A stretch of 64,000 nucleotides of DNA from Breviolum minutum Mf 1.05b.01 (Eukaryota; Sar; Dinophyceae; Suessiales; Symbiodiniaceae). Below are positions 28,515 to 40,313 of the stretch, piece after piece. The translations under genes were made by a program, and so were the position numbers. Position 1 is the stretch's first letter. Every line of letters starts with the position of its first letter. The notes under the pieces are model-generated. The model had not been told where the DNA came from. It saw only the letters and a program-made list of their open reading frames with translations, and searched no databases. The stretch lies in assembly GCA_000507305.1 (NCBI GenBank), contig DF239164.1, positions 62,001 to 126,000 on the forward strand. Direction: 5' to 3'.

Positions 28515-30128
28515 TTTTACCTACCACATGCCCCACGCTTTAGACGACGAATCTCCCACAGCCCATTTACCGGAAGCACAACATCATCAATTCTGAAGTC
28601 AAACCCCACCTAGAGCTACAAAATTTGGAGTTTCGCCGGAAGTCCAACCACCATAGCTTTATAGGTTGGTTTCTGAACCACCATTATTTTAGTAGGGGTA
28701 AAAAAATCATCTTCCAAAAGGGTTCAGCCCACCATTTTGTTTTTAAATGATGGCTAAAGCCGACTTCCAGGGGTTTAAAAAACTTACCCTGGAAATGTTC
28801 GATCAAATATCAACCAACTCCGATTTTGTGGAGGGTTTTTTTTCATTGAAAGAACTGCTCATTAGAGTCACCACATGATTCCTTGTGGATCGATTGTTTC
28901 GGATAGCGAATGAGTTCGAATCATGGCCGCCAAATCAACCAACCTCGGGGGATGAGCATTCGCCACTCCCTGGAAAAACTAAACGAATGACTTGCTGGAA
29001 AACCCAACCATGAATGAAGATGTATCTCCCATTGAAAATGAGGTGATGTTCGATCACAGTACCATCCCCCCCAACCAAAACCTGTTAATTTGCGTCTCTT
29101 CGATGCTTGGAGAAAAGTTCCAAAACATATTCTCCCAAATGGTAGGTCTACCGGCGCTTTATCATGTTAGAATCCGTAAAAAAGTCACCAAAAGAAACAA
29201 ATCAGGTTAGGATTTATTTCATCAATTGCCCAAATAATTGGGGTACCAAATGGTAGGATAAAAAACACTCAGTGTATCAACCAGGTGATTCAAGCCGTGA
29301 GCTTTTCATCCCCTAATTGGAGGTCACGATTCACCATTGAAAAGGGTCACGTGAACTCACCGTCCCAAAAAGGTCACCAGCAGAATTTCCAGGAAATTAT
29401 ATTATCCAAAAGAAACAAATCACCAAAAGAAACAAATCCAAGACCTGTATTACAAGCACTTGGCATCACATCACATACACTCAGTGTATCAAATGATATG
29501 TCCTCAAAGTTTCAACTTTCATGGGTCCTTTGGCTTCCGATGAAAAACGCAGGCTTCAGGTCGCCTTCTTCGGTCAATATTACGCCTGTGAGATTCTCCA
29601 ACGCTGCGATCAGGAGCACCATTTGTTGTTCGAACGCGTTGGGTATCACCGGGGAAGCAACGGGGAAGAAAACCTTGAGTTTTGGGGGGAGGATGGTGTT
29701 TCTTTTTGTTTTGGAATAGTTTCCTCCAATGTGTTTGGTCAATTTATAGCGACCTCACACGACCTCACCCCGAAAAGGTAGTTGAGGAAGGGAATGTCCT
29801 TATTTCAGGGAAATCTAGGTGGGTGAAATGATATAATATGGCCAGCTTCCTCCATTTTGTTGATGAAATTGTTCATAAGCCTCAGTTTTTTCTTCAACGG
29901 ATTTTTTGTTGCAGTAATTTGCCCTGATTGCCCAGAAAATAATCTATACACTTTCACATGAAGGGAACCGAAGAAAACCTTTTGTCCCAATCCATCGCCA
30001 TATGATAGGGTGTACAAGAACATTTGCCAGATTCAACAGGTTTGGAATAAGGTTTAAGGGTGACAAACTGGGGAAACCATAAATCACATTAGAAGAATTA
30101 GTTTCCTCCAGTTGTTGATGTTAATTCA
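28515..30128. other. Repeats and ambiguous open stretches
   Basis: Family G at 28636-28790 and a reverse family M relative at 29020-29200. At 29512-29742 both strands are open and the strand cannot be decided. Confidence 0.35.
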
Positions 30129-30639
30129 GAACCCTCAGCTTTTGCCATTTTTGGTATCGCAAATGGACCTGAGTGCTCCCTTTGCTTCTGTGCTTGTCGC
30201 AACTGGAGCTTCGAGGAAAGCAAAGGCTCAACAAAAGGCCAATGTAGCGGCCACCACGCCACCTGAGGGTATCACCCAAAAGGAGGCGAGCCAGGCCTTC
30301 GCAGAGGCAGTCAAATCCATTGACTGCCTTTCTCAATTGCAATTGACACAACTTCGTTCCATCATTGATTCGAAACTTATCCCCTCGGGACTGGTTGTGC
30401 AAATTTCTCGGAGAAAGGCAATTTCCGAAATTTCGGGCCATGGAAAAGGACCTTTAAAAGGACCGAATGGCCCCTCTGGCTCTGGGTCAAAGGGTGCTGG
30501 CAAATCGGCGAGTAGCAAAGGCAAGCGTGATCGTCCAGTCCCGCACTTCAAACCGGAGCTTGTGGAAACATTCAACGGTTTCCCACAAGTAGCTGAACGA
30601 CAATTGGAGCAAAACAATGTTCCATATTTTTGGGGATAA
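30129..30639 (+). CDS. Candidate coding exon or gag-like fragment, about 170 codons
   Basis: The frame follows GTTAATTCAG and ends in TAA. It holds EASQAFAEAVKSIDCLSQLQ, then a Gly/Lys/Ser-rich linker (KGPNGPSGSGSKGAGKSASS) and VPHFKPELVETFNGFP. This is the longest clean frame in the right 51 kb. The basic low-complexity linker suggests a nucleic-acid-binding or gag-like protein, but this is inference. Confidence 0.45.
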
Positions 30640-32586
30640 ACTCATCAAGCCTATTCCATAGCAGGTTTCTATATACCCATTTAGTAAGGGATTATTTCAA
30701 ATCATTAAAGGTGGCATGACCATCCCCAACCCATATCATCCATGTATGGTACTCGTATACTTGATATCCACTTCGTGCAAATTTGTGTATTTACATAGAT
30801 AGATGACTTTTGTGCTTTAAGTTCAACATCGGAACAAAAACTTGGAGTCCAGGAGAGGGCAATACTACCTGAGCATATTTACCTACATTTGTAGTTGATT
30901 TTTATAGGAAATGTAGGGAAATATACCTTGAATCTACCCCCCACCAGGTAACAGTCACCACTCGAATTATTAATTATTACATTTTAAGTAGGAAGTCCTT
31001 ATAAACCTTCATTTGTGACTGTTACTGGGTGGGGGGTAGACCAAAAGACTACCGGTCCCTGGATGCTAAAGGGCAATATACCACTATAAGGATCCTATGA
31101 TACTATCCCTGAAACTATGATACCATCCCTTTTTGCCATGAACATCAACCATACATTAATGAACATCAACCATCCATTAATGTAAATATACGATTCCAGT
31201 ACTTGGATGTCCCGTTGGAATTTAGAATCAAAGGTAAGGTTCAGTGCGTTATAACCCCAATATACAAACCATTTATAAATGGGTGAAATAGCTCAGAATT
31301 CGCATGAAGGGTTTGGGGAAGGTCTTTAAGCTAACATGGTTTTGCGGCAGGTGCGCATGAAAATCAACCTCATTTTTCTGATTGTATTGGCATGTGGTGT
31401 CTGAATCATAGTTTGTTTGAAGAAAGAGGGTCCAGTCCGATATACTAAAGAATTGACTTCCTTCAACAAGTTGGTATTATCCTATGCATGGGTTGGTATT
31501 ATCTTTCAACAATGTATGAAGGCAACTCTAATCAAGTATACATAAGAAAAACTAGCTTACGTCAACCATACGCACAGGTCACACCTGCTATATTCCTATC
31601 CGTTGTCCCAAATCGTTCATGTGGGATTTCTTAGAAATATCCCATTATTCCTAACCATTGATCCTCGCCAATACACAAAACGGGCTTTGAGGTTTTTGGA
31701 AAAAGTTGGAGTCTCAGTAGGCTTCCAACGGGACATAGTAGTGGGCTGGTGAGGCCAGGTTGGAAATGGTTACCCTCCTTGAAACTGACACAGCCTCCGA
31801 AAATCAATGGTTGGAAGATGAATGAAATTTCCTTTCAGGGAGGCCTATTTTGAGGTGCGAACTGCTAGTTTCAGGGAGGGTGTATATTTCTGGGCAATTT
31901 ATAGCGACCTCAGCAGGTAATTTAGCAATAGATTCCTACCCACAATGGTCTGACTTCAAGTTTGCATTTGTAACAAATTGCCGGGAAATTTAATAGGGAA
32001 AAAAGTGGCTGGTGCTTAGTGATGAACAAATGAGTGAAAGATTGCCATGTTGTCTGCTAAATGAGCACAGGGTTGCAACTGCCTGGGGGATGAGCATTTG
32101 CCAGATAAATAAAGTTTACCCCTCCCATTGAAAATTAGGTTATTTTCGATCCCAGTACCACCCCCCCAAGCCAAAACCTTAGATTTGCATCTTCGATGCT
32201 TGGAGAAAAGTTCCAAAAAATCATCTCCCAAACAGTGGATTTTACCGGTGATTGACGATGGTACAATCCGTAAATAAACCCCAAAATGGTGGTTTAGTAA
32301 AGGAATTCCCCGCCAACATGTCCGAAACATTCTGGTTAGGGATTCGTTTCATAACTTGCCCAAATAATTGGTACCAAATGGCCAGTCTTTACCAAATTGG
32401 TACCATAATATACAAACCATTTATAAGTGGGTGAAATAACCCATTGATCGATCCAAATCATCCCTTCCCAGGACACCCAAGTACTGGAATGGTATATTTA
32501 CCTTAATGGATGGTTGATGTTTATGGTAAATAGGGATGCTACCATAGTTTCAGGGATAGTATCATAGGGATTTTACCAAATGGTAA
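30640..32586. other. Repeats only
   Basis: Family E and D relatives, partial family S at 31891-31990, reverse family M near 32130-32290, and a pair of GTTACTGGGTGGGGGGTAGA / CTACCCCCCACCAGGTAAC arms (30937 and 31020) enclosing about 70 bp. Confidence 0.4.
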
Positions 32587-33271
32587 GGGATCCCCTGCTG
32601 TGAGTTCACCTCCGTCGACAGGACCAACTCCAGGACCTTTTTCGACGTTGGATGTTCGACGCGTCGCTGCGGGAGGCGTGGGGCCCAGCATCATGGGTTT
32701 TTTGGGGGGTGGTGGGATGGATTCCTCTAGTGAATTGTTCCTCGAGTGCTCAGTAACATCTGTCATTTCTTTGTTCGGCCTTGTGACTCTTTTGATCTTC
32801 TTCGCAAAACATGACGGTGGGGACCCTTTCCGACGCGAAATGGGAGAGAGTACAACCATGTCTCCTCCCGAAGAAAGGAGGGTTCCGCAGCAATCAGGGA
32901 CCAACTTCTGGAGAAACTCAAGTCCAACAGCGGAGAAGGAGACAAGCTCACAGAAGAAGAAGCGCTGAAGAAGGTGGGTTTGATCCAGAAGGCATCATCA
33001 ACAGCGGTCACTGGAGCCCAGATCCCACTGGGGGCCAGGGCGGCAATGATAAAGTCGGCCCTCGCCCCCTTGAAGGGGATGCAGTTATCAGAGTCATTAA
33101 AGAACTTACCGGACCTCGTGGACTCCATAAAGAACACAAACCTTTGATGGATTTGCGGCCAATTCTGGTCTCTGCGGCCAATTCATTGGCCAATTGGGCT
33201 GCTAAGCATGGTTCTGTGGATTTGAAGTGCCCTTTTGTTGCGAGTCTCAATGGTACCCTCCGAAAAAATTA
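32587..33271 (+). pseudogene. Coding remnant with two register shifts
   Basis: Three successive stretches read as protein in three frames. Up to about 32870 there is SVTSVISLFGLVTLLIFF, membrane-like. At 32890-33130 there is LLEKLKSNSGEGDKLTEEEA and KASSTAVTGAQIPLGARAAM to SIKNTNL. At 33145-33265 there is MDLRPILVSAANSLANWAAK. Each shift equals one missing base. It could be one decayed gene or a real gene with assembly errors; family unknown. Confidence 0.4.
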
Positions 33272-34367
33272 ACCTATCCCATCCAAGCCGGCACTTTTGA
33301 AGATGATTTTGCTTTTCCAAAGGTGGGATATGTTAGTTCCCTGGAGGGTAGTTTTTTTCCCAAGAGTAGATTGTTCTACTCCCAACTAACTCATTTATTC
33401 CAGTGGCCCACTAAGTAAAAATTTCATAGTCGTTTATTCCCAATGAATCACAGTATGGTAATAGCCAAAAAAAAACGTGAATCGTCCAGCCTTTCTCCGG
33501 ATCTCTGGGTTGTAGGCCCAAACATCACCACAACTCAGTGGTGATCGCCCGGAGGTTTCCTTATTAGGGGATCATGGAATGAATCCCCATCATATCCATG
33601 TATAGCTTCATCTACGGAAGGGCCAGCCAGTTCTTTCCATCAACATGTCCGGGACGTTTTTTTCGCAGAGTCTGGTGGATCATGGTACCCAGGCAATCAG
33701 AGTTTTTGTTGCACTATAGCGTTGGCAATCCCTGGTTCAGTTGGTGGAAATTGGTTCCACTGTAGGTCCGGGTTTAGATACCTAAAGCAATGTTATCTAT
33801 ATAATATTGGTAACGTCCATGTTGGGGGGCCAATCATTTTGAAACGGAGGGGACCAAAATCCAACTTACTCTTGGCAAACACCTTAGGTAATGCCTGATA
33901 CCCGAACAGCCGAACAGCCTCTAAAATTGAAACTGTTACACTCCCTGAAACTAACAGCAAAAGGTTCTGAAAATGGATGATTGGAAGAAGATCCAGCTTC
34001 CTTTTTGGGTTTCGGCCCATTTCCAGGGGCTACTTGGAGGATCATCCAGGAGTTGTAAGTGGTGAATAACCATGGTGATCGTGCGTTCCCCATGGATCGG
34101 GTTGTAGGACCCCTTCCATGACCTTTTTGTTGGGCTCATCAGTGGCTTCATCTTTTGCCTTAACAAATTTGGATGTCTTTTTCTTGGACGTAAATCTACC
34201 TAGTGATATTCAAATCACACCATATCTAAGCGGGGCAAATATCTTTTGGAACTTCTTGGTCCCAATGAAAAACCGAAAAATCCAACAATAATTGCCGTTT
34301 TTGTTCTAGCTGTGTTGGAAAAAAATGGTTTCCATCGTCAGTTTTTCCCCGTTGGTGTTTTCTTAAG
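33272..34367. other. No supported gene
   Basis: Family I relative at 34035-34120, and a CTCCCTGAAACTAACAG-type repeat near 33940 shared with 60705 and, reversed, with 31860. Confidence 0.4.
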
Positions 34368-34512
34368 CAGCAGATTCGCCCCCAACCGTTTGTGCGTTTG
34401 GAGGCCGTTGGACGCAGCTCCAAAACGCCGACGGTATGGCCAGAGCTTCTGACCGCGGTGCAGCAAGAGCCAGAGATGATGAAGGCGTTTTGTCGACAAA
34501 AGCGTCACACAA
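34368..34512 (+). CDS. Candidate exon
   Basis: Following TTTTCTTAAG the frame reads RPQPFVRLEAVGRSSKTPTV, WPELLTAVQQEPEMMKAFCR and QKRHTR. It is GC-rich compared with its surroundings. The family is not recognised. Confidence 0.4.
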
Positions 34513-35590
34513 GGGTTGAGGTGAACAAATCCATCTGGGGAACACAGGGCAGCCACAAAAATAAAAGAATGCTAACACTATATGGTTGGTGTTTTTGTTT
34601 TGGATGTTTCGGGGATGAGTGCCAACAACATATTTTTGCATGTTCTTCATCTTGCTTCTTGATCTTGAGCAACCTCATTCAAGATTTATATACTAGTTCA
34701 TATGTTTACGATGTTGTGAGGAAGTTACGATCACCATCAGCATGGCTACTAAAAAACCACCTGGAAAACACCAGGCAGGAAGGTTTCTAGTTGATGAAAT
34801 AAACGGCACCGGTTGCTTTCCAGGTATATTTTGAAATATATTCTTCCAATTCAAATTGAAAATTGTGTTTGAGCCACCACGGTTATGAATCGCCGCTTTA
34901 GTCGGGGGGCGGCAGTAGTTATATAGGTAGTAAAAGTTCGGATGATGACCTACACAGAAGTGTCTTTGGCATAGTTTCACCTCTGTTTGGATGTCTTTCA
35001 GAAGGTTTTTGGTGATTTTTCCCCAAAGCCTAAGGACCGTGGAATTTTTTGTTCATCACCATTTTCTGAGGTTGTTTCAACACACCTTTGGAACACACCC
35101 CTAAACCTTTAACAACAGGCTATAAAGGGATTCCTTTCATAGTGGGCTAGGGGGATTGCCTGGGGTGTGCTCTACGGGTGTGTTGTAATTTTCTTGGACC
35201 ATTTTGGGGGTTGGTCCGTTGGTTGGAACTCACTTCTTTTCAAGAGGCGGCTTTTTGACAAAAAGATGAAAAAAATATCCCAAGCCATCAATTCCAAGGG
35301 ACCTCAGGTCCTTTTTTGGGGGCATGGAATTTTTTTGAAGGTTTTGTTGGTTCCCTCAAAAAGACCCAGGGCCTTTTTTTTCCAAGAATTCATGTCTTTT
35401 TTTTGGGGGGGGGGGCATGATTGAAAAATGATCAACTGATCAATGTGATGTGTTGAAATTTCGGGAAAAGCATGAACATAACATACATACACCCTGGAAG
35501 TGCTTGGCCACCATATTTAATTGGTTGTTTTATGAACTACCATTTTTCAATCAAGGATTTCTTATCATCCAAAAGGAACTGCCAACTTCC
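34513..35590. other. No supported gene
   Basis: AT-rich with poly-G at 35403-35414 and a family G relative at 35492-35590 running to the next exon. Confidence 0.4.
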
Positions 35591-35686
35591 ACGGTACAGC
35601 AAGCCCTGTTGAAGCGAGGCCAACGTTTGGATTTGCACCGGCATTTGGCCGCTGTGTTGCTTGGAAATGTGGTTTTTGTGGGGTAG
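35591..35686 (+). CDS. Candidate terminal exon
   Basis: Reads TVQQALLKRGQRLDLHRHLA then AVLLGNVVFVG and TAG. It begins right after the ACTTCCA edge of a family G repeat. Confidence 0.35.
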   Translation, partial: TVQQALLKRGQRLDLHRHLAAVLLGNVVFVG

Positions 35687-36188
35687 AATCTGGGAGAAAA
35701 GTGTGACAGCCTGACAAGAAGACATACACTCACCAAAATTCACATAGCCCCTAAAAAATGTTGGAAAGGCCTATTTTCAGGATTTATGTTAGTTTATTTT
35801 TCGTATATGACATTGAATACAAGTATAAAAATTTAATGAATGTAAACAGTGTGTATATATAATGCGCATGTGGCAAATCCATTTATTTACACATATCCAC
35901 TTGTTGTACTGAATGGATTTTGTGATGTCCAATCTGGGACCACCTTGGATCTAAGATACCTACAAGTTCATCCACGTACATCCAATCGCGTACTCCTCAT
36001 GTTTAGATGCTTCGGCACCTGCGCTGGGCACGTCGCCAAAAAGAGTAGCCATCGATTCCAAGAAGTATTGGTTTCGTGGGGCTAAGGGTTTTTTGGTTCT
36101 GGCGTGTCTCCCAAAAATGATATGTGCTCGGGTCTAAACTCTCATTGGTTTTTTGTGGTAGGGGAATGGTCATAAGCCCAATAGAAGG

Positions 36189-36302
36189 CTAGGTGGTGGT
36201 GAAACTTCAAATATGTTCTACGTTCACCCCGAAACTTGGGGAAGATGAATCCATTTTGACTACAGTAATATTTTTCAATGGGGTGGTTCAACCACCAACT
36301 AG
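36189..36302 (+). repeat. Family B inverted-repeat element, copy 7
   Basis: CTAGGTGGTGGTGAAACTTC ... GGTTCAACCACCAACTAG, + orientation. Confidence 0.65.
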
Positions 36303-36312
36303 TAGGGGTTTA

Positions 36313-36419
36313 TATGGGTGTTTCCTAAAATGGTGGTACCCAACAACCATGGGTTTTCCTACTGAAAATGATCATTTTGGGGTGTTTTGGGGGTACCACC
36401 ATTTTAGGAAACCCCCATA
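36313..36419 (+). repeat. Family K-like element with long terminal inverted repeats
   Basis: It opens TATGGGTGTTTCCTAAAATG and closes with CATTTTAGGAAACCCCCATA. The two arms pair for about 28 bp including GGTGGTACCC / GGGTACCACC. Confidence 0.7.
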
Positions 36420-36460
36420 TACCTTATAAGGATCACCTGTTGACTCGTTGCATGCTTCAG

Positions 36461-36568
36461 GTTGGATGCTTCAGCAAATCTCCCAACAGCTTCTTGGATT
36501 CCAAGCGGACCAGATGATTTTGATCATGCAGAGAATCGTGGAAAAACTGTGGGATTTTATCGATATAC
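36461..36568 (+). CDS. Candidate exon
   Basis: After GCATGCTTCAG the frame reads GWMLQQISQQLLGFQADQMI and LIMQRIVEKLWDFIDI, an amphipathic helical stretch. No family is recognised. Confidence 0.38.
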
Positions 36569-37582
36569 AAAAAAAATGTGAATATGTAGTTTGGTTATAT
36601 CTATTTGTTTATGTTGTTGTTTCATTCATTTGTTTTTATCTCTTACTTATTTGTTTGTTTGTTTATGATATTCATTTATTTATTATCTTATTTGTTTCTA
36701 TTTGTCATAGTAGTTGTAGCTGTAGTTATAGATAAAGTGTTTGTTATTATTATAGGTTCCATTTTATCTCTATATATACCCTTCAAGACAAAAATTAATG
36801 GAGAAAACGGCGACGGTGCATTTTTTGACGCCTCAAAATATCCATCTCCCCCTCCTGTTGATGGAACAAAGCCTGCACCGGTTGGTAGGCAGCTGTTCAA
36901 TTTACAGTACATCCCCATAGGATTTGACTATATGGCAGTATGACAGCTATAGAAGGTATCTCGAGAGTTAATTATGAAGAGCAACAGAAAGAGCCACAGT
37001 GAGAGTGACATAACTTTTTATCACTACTAAGTGATTCGGCGGTGGCTGCCACCCCCATACATCTCTTACCATAAGTAGGTGAACAACATCCTTCTCATTT
37101 CCTATACAAAGAAGTTTGATCGTGGTCACTTCAAACCCTTTCAATGATCCAAGTACTTGGATGTCCCAGGAAGTTAGGATCAATGGTTAGTAAATGGGTT
37201 ATTTCACCCCAATATATCCCATTTATAAGTAGGTTATAACCCATTTACTAACCATTGATCCTAACTTCCTGGGACATCCAAGGTAAGGGGCACTCAAAGC
37301 TCCTTCATATTTTCCTTATAAGAATCAACCTTTTCTTTGGGGTTTCAGCTCTTCTCAGCTGGATTGAAATTCCCAAGTTGAAATGTTGAAACTGCACGAC
37401 TGGGGCCGCTTAAAGCCCTTTTGACGGACCGTTGGTAGATTTGGATGCTAATGGATCACTGCCTCTGTTGGTGGTGCCTCCTGTAGTGGGAAAGCACATG
37501 AAAAAGCATTGCAAGCGCAATACACGAGGTTAGATTGAGAGGGAATATGTGTTCAAGTCGAAAAATTCATGCACAAATGATG
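36569..37582. other. AT-rich sequence and family D
   Basis: TTTGTTT-rich tract at 36600-36720, a half family C near 36855, family D copy 2. No gene. Confidence 0.4.
37157..37281. repeat. Family D palindromic element, copy 2
   Basis: CTTGGATGTCCCAGGAAGTT ... AACTTCCTGGGACATCCAAG, near-perfect arms of over 40 bp, flanked by GTA on both sides. It reads AA|GTACTTGG ... CCAAG|GTA. Other copies are at about 23323-23445, 31199-31290, 32395-32475 and 53457-53582. Confidence 0.7.
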
Positions 37583-37686
37583 TGGATGTTTCCGAAAATT
37601 GTGGTACCCCCAAATCATCCATTTTAATAGGGTTTTCCATTATAAACCATCCATTTTGGGGTACCCCTATTTTTGGAAACACCCAT
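37583..37686 (+). repeat. Family K inverted-repeat element, copy 2
   Basis: It differs from 1098-1200 at only a few positions over about 103 bp, in the same orientation. Confidence 0.6.
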
Positions 37687-37883
37687 GTGTTCAATTTCTT
37701 AAATGAAAAAGCTTCGGAAAGATTACTGTTCGCGACTTATGGCCCATTGCCTGGAGTCGAATTTATCCAGATAAACGGAATTTTCAACACCTTGTGATAC
37801 CAATGGCCATGGGGATGTGAAAACGATTTAATCCACAGTTTTTTGCCGATGTGAAGGCAACCCAGTATGTATGTGGTAAATGA

Positions 37884-37976
37884 ATTCTTGGGAATTGTAT
37901 CATTTTGATTGACCCTGGTGCAACCCATGGGATGTTTAACAAGAGTCTGACCGTTTTTTCTGTCCAAAGAGATTAT
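37884..37976 (+). pseudogene. Aspartic-protease-like fragment of a retroelement
   Basis: Reads ILIDPGATHGMFNKSLTV. The LIDPGATH box matches the active-site region of retrotransposon aspartic proteases (D-S/P-G-A-T-H). Only about 31 codons remain after an upstream TGA. A family B element begins where it ends, so this could be an exon of a domesticated gene or a retroelement remnant. Confidence 0.4.
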
Positions 37977-38059
37977 CTAGGTAATGGTTTCCAATATTTT
38001 TTATTTTCACCCGGATTCCCTTTGGAAATGTTCAGATGGGTGGTTCAACCACCACCTAG
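37977..38059 (+). repeat. Family B inverted-repeat element, copy 8
   Basis: CTAGGTAATGGTTTCCAATA ... GGTTCAACCACCACCTAG, + orientation, following directly after the protease-like coding fragment. Confidence 0.55.
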
Positions 38060-38154
38060 TTATTGTCTTCTTGCTTGCTTTATCTTCGTTGTTCTTCGCC
38101 CTTTCCTTTTGAAGGGTAAGGACGGAAAAGGGGCAGCTTTGGGATGAACAAAAA

Positions 38155-38755
38155 ATGTTGCGCCCCAAAAAAATGTGCCCTCCCTCAATTGAGGGTAGAG
38201 AAATGGATCGTTATTGGTACCTGTCGTCGTTTTCACCAAGGTTTGAGCATTTTCACCATATGTTCGTCCGGGTGTTGCCTAGGCCTGTGCTTCACTACAT
38301 GGTGAATTGGCTGGTGGGCGAACATACACCACAAGATTCCTGGGCAAAACCTGGTGTTTTAGAGTGGGAACCTGTGGGCAAGCGTTCCAGCCTCGTATTT
38401 CAGGGTTCCTTTGATCCCTTCAATTTGTCAGCAACAAGAAATTTCCAAGGCACCATGTTTAATGGAGTTGTCTTTTTTAATGAAGTTTGGAGGGTCAAGA
38501 TTCCCCAACATGGCATGACAAGGTATGTGAATTGGACTGAAGAGATGGCCTATGGCCGAGCCGTACCTCTTGGGCACAAGATGGCCAATGGAAGCTCCTT
38601 GTGGTGCCCCCCCTGGTGCATATCTCTATACTCGGTCATGGTACCAGCTTTTTGTTTTGCTTTTTGCCCTGGTGGCAGAATTCGAAAGGAGGTTGACATC
38701 AACAGATACATCACGAATACCTTCAGAAAAGGACGCGGATACAAACATGCCTTGA
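38155..38755 (+). CDS. Long open stretch of uncertain status
   Basis: One + frame is open for 214 codons (38155-38799), a second is open over 38552-38755, and the minus strand is open too. Composition does not choose among them. It precedes the Tpt1-like fragment. Confidence 0.2.
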
Positions 38756-39130
38756 TCAAGAACATACACGACAAGATGGAACAAAGTCCTGAGACATGAT
38801 ATTGGCCATTCTGGAAAATCAACACGTTGCGATGAGTTGGGATGGGTTTCAATTGAGGAGTTCCTCAGGAACGACCATGCATGGCCTCGTGATGATGCCA
38901 ATGCATACAACCACAGTACCCGATCCTACAAAGAAGAGGCACTCCATTCGAGAAGAAGATTACCGTCGATCCTCAGGACATGGAGTAGTTCTTTGGCTGA
39001 AGAAACTGTGCTGGCATGTATCGGGAAATATGGCCGAGCAAGCTCTCAAGGAGTTGCTCTTCCGTTAAAAACCGTGCCGAAGATCAAGGCCTCTTCACAG
39101 AGGGAGAAGGCCATCAGTGCCATGAGTTAA
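38756..39130 (+). pseudogene. Tpt1/KptA-like RNA 2'-phosphotransferase N-terminal fragment
   Basis: The frame begins after TGA at 38753-38755 and reads NKVLRHDIGHSGKSTRCDEL then GWVSIEEFLRNDHAW. LRH followed by D-x-x-GWVxxxxxL is the N-terminal signature of Tpt1/KptA enzymes, which remove the 2'-phosphate left by tRNA splicing; Arg and His of LRH are active-site residues. The catalytic C-terminal half is not recognisable before the stop at 39128. It is probably a partial exon or decayed copy. Confidence 0.45.
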
Positions 39131-39499
39131 AACCTATATGTGCATGTTGCCTTACTTAAACGATCAGTGACAAGCGATAATTATGGTTTATATGGTGCGT
39201 TGGCTCCCATGTGAGTATCTCCATATGTCAAAAATTACACAACGATCCCTCCGGTGATCACCTTGATTGGCAAAGTTGGAGGGTCCAAAATTCCAAGCAA
39301 GATGGTGGTTCAGATTGGTTCAACAACCACCAACTACTTGGGAGGACGGGCTCCCAGTGAGTAAGTAGTTAGGGCCACCCACCATTTATAGCCCGTGAAT
39401 GGCTGTTTGAAAGGGGTCCCACAAACCTACTTAGGGGACTTACGAACATGTACTAACCATGTTTGTTAACCACATACAAGTCCTGGGATGATCATGGAC

Positions 39500-39715
39500 T
39501 TTTGTTTTTTGGTGATTTTTTACGGATTGTACCATGGGATTCATCACCATGAGGCACCCCACCCATTAATCCTTTTTCCAAGCATCGAAGAGTCGCAAAT
39601 CCAAGTTTTTAGTAATTTGCCTAGATGTACCCCCCTGAAAAATATCATGTCACCTGAGAAGGGAACGATTCAAAAAGAAAATAGTCTTCCAACCATCATC
39701 TTTCAGAGGTAAAAC
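39500..39715 (+). repeat. Family M dispersed repeat, copy 2
   Basis: Near-identical in blocks to 2106-2335, with a short internal deletion after TTCATCACCATG. Confidence 0.6.
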
Positions 39716-40230
39716 TGACCGACACGTTTCGGATCGCACGTTTTGGAGTAAGGATTGGCATGTGTCCTTGATGACAGAAGCAGCCCGTTTGGGCAGTGAT
39801 GCTCGGTTATAGCCATACCAAGTTGGGGGCAGTACTGGCTTGGTTTAAAAACCGGGGAGCTTTGAAAGGTTGCCATGTATTTATTCATCATCATTCCCTA
39901 TTGTAGAGGGTAGAGTAGAGTTTCATCCCTGTTTCATACATGAACCAACCAAAAAAAAACATGTTCTGTTGTAGCCTGTTTTGTTTTGTTTGGTGTTTCT
40001 TCCTTCAGCCAGAAAGGGGGGCAATATTGACATCCCTGGGTGGGTTGGTGGAGCCCATCTTTCCAAAGGAAAGCCTCAATGGTGGAGCCCATCATTTTTG
40101 CACTACGGCCTGGGCCAGTGGCTTGGTTTTCGTTGTTTGGGTCGTTGTTTGGGGGGTGGTTGTTTCTCCTAGAGATTCCAGGTGATTGTGCCCGTGGTTC
40201 TAGCTTTCCAAATCAACAATTGGATGTTCT

Positions 40231-40313
40231 TTAGGTGGCGGGTTCAGATATCATTATTTTGAATCCCTATTTGCGGAAATGATCCAATTTGACTAATGGA
40301 AACCACCAAGTAG
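40231..40313 (+). repeat. Family B inverted-repeat element, copy 9
   Basis: TTAGGTGGCGGGTTCAGATA ... ACTAATGGAAACCACCAAG then TAG, with internal deletion, + orientation. Confidence 0.5.

Larger units (their letters stand above)
35687..36460. other. Repeats B and K, weak open stretch
   Basis: Family B copy 7 and the long-armed K element. A possible short reading ALGTSPKRVAIDSKKYWFRG lies near 36018-36077. Confidence 0.4.
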
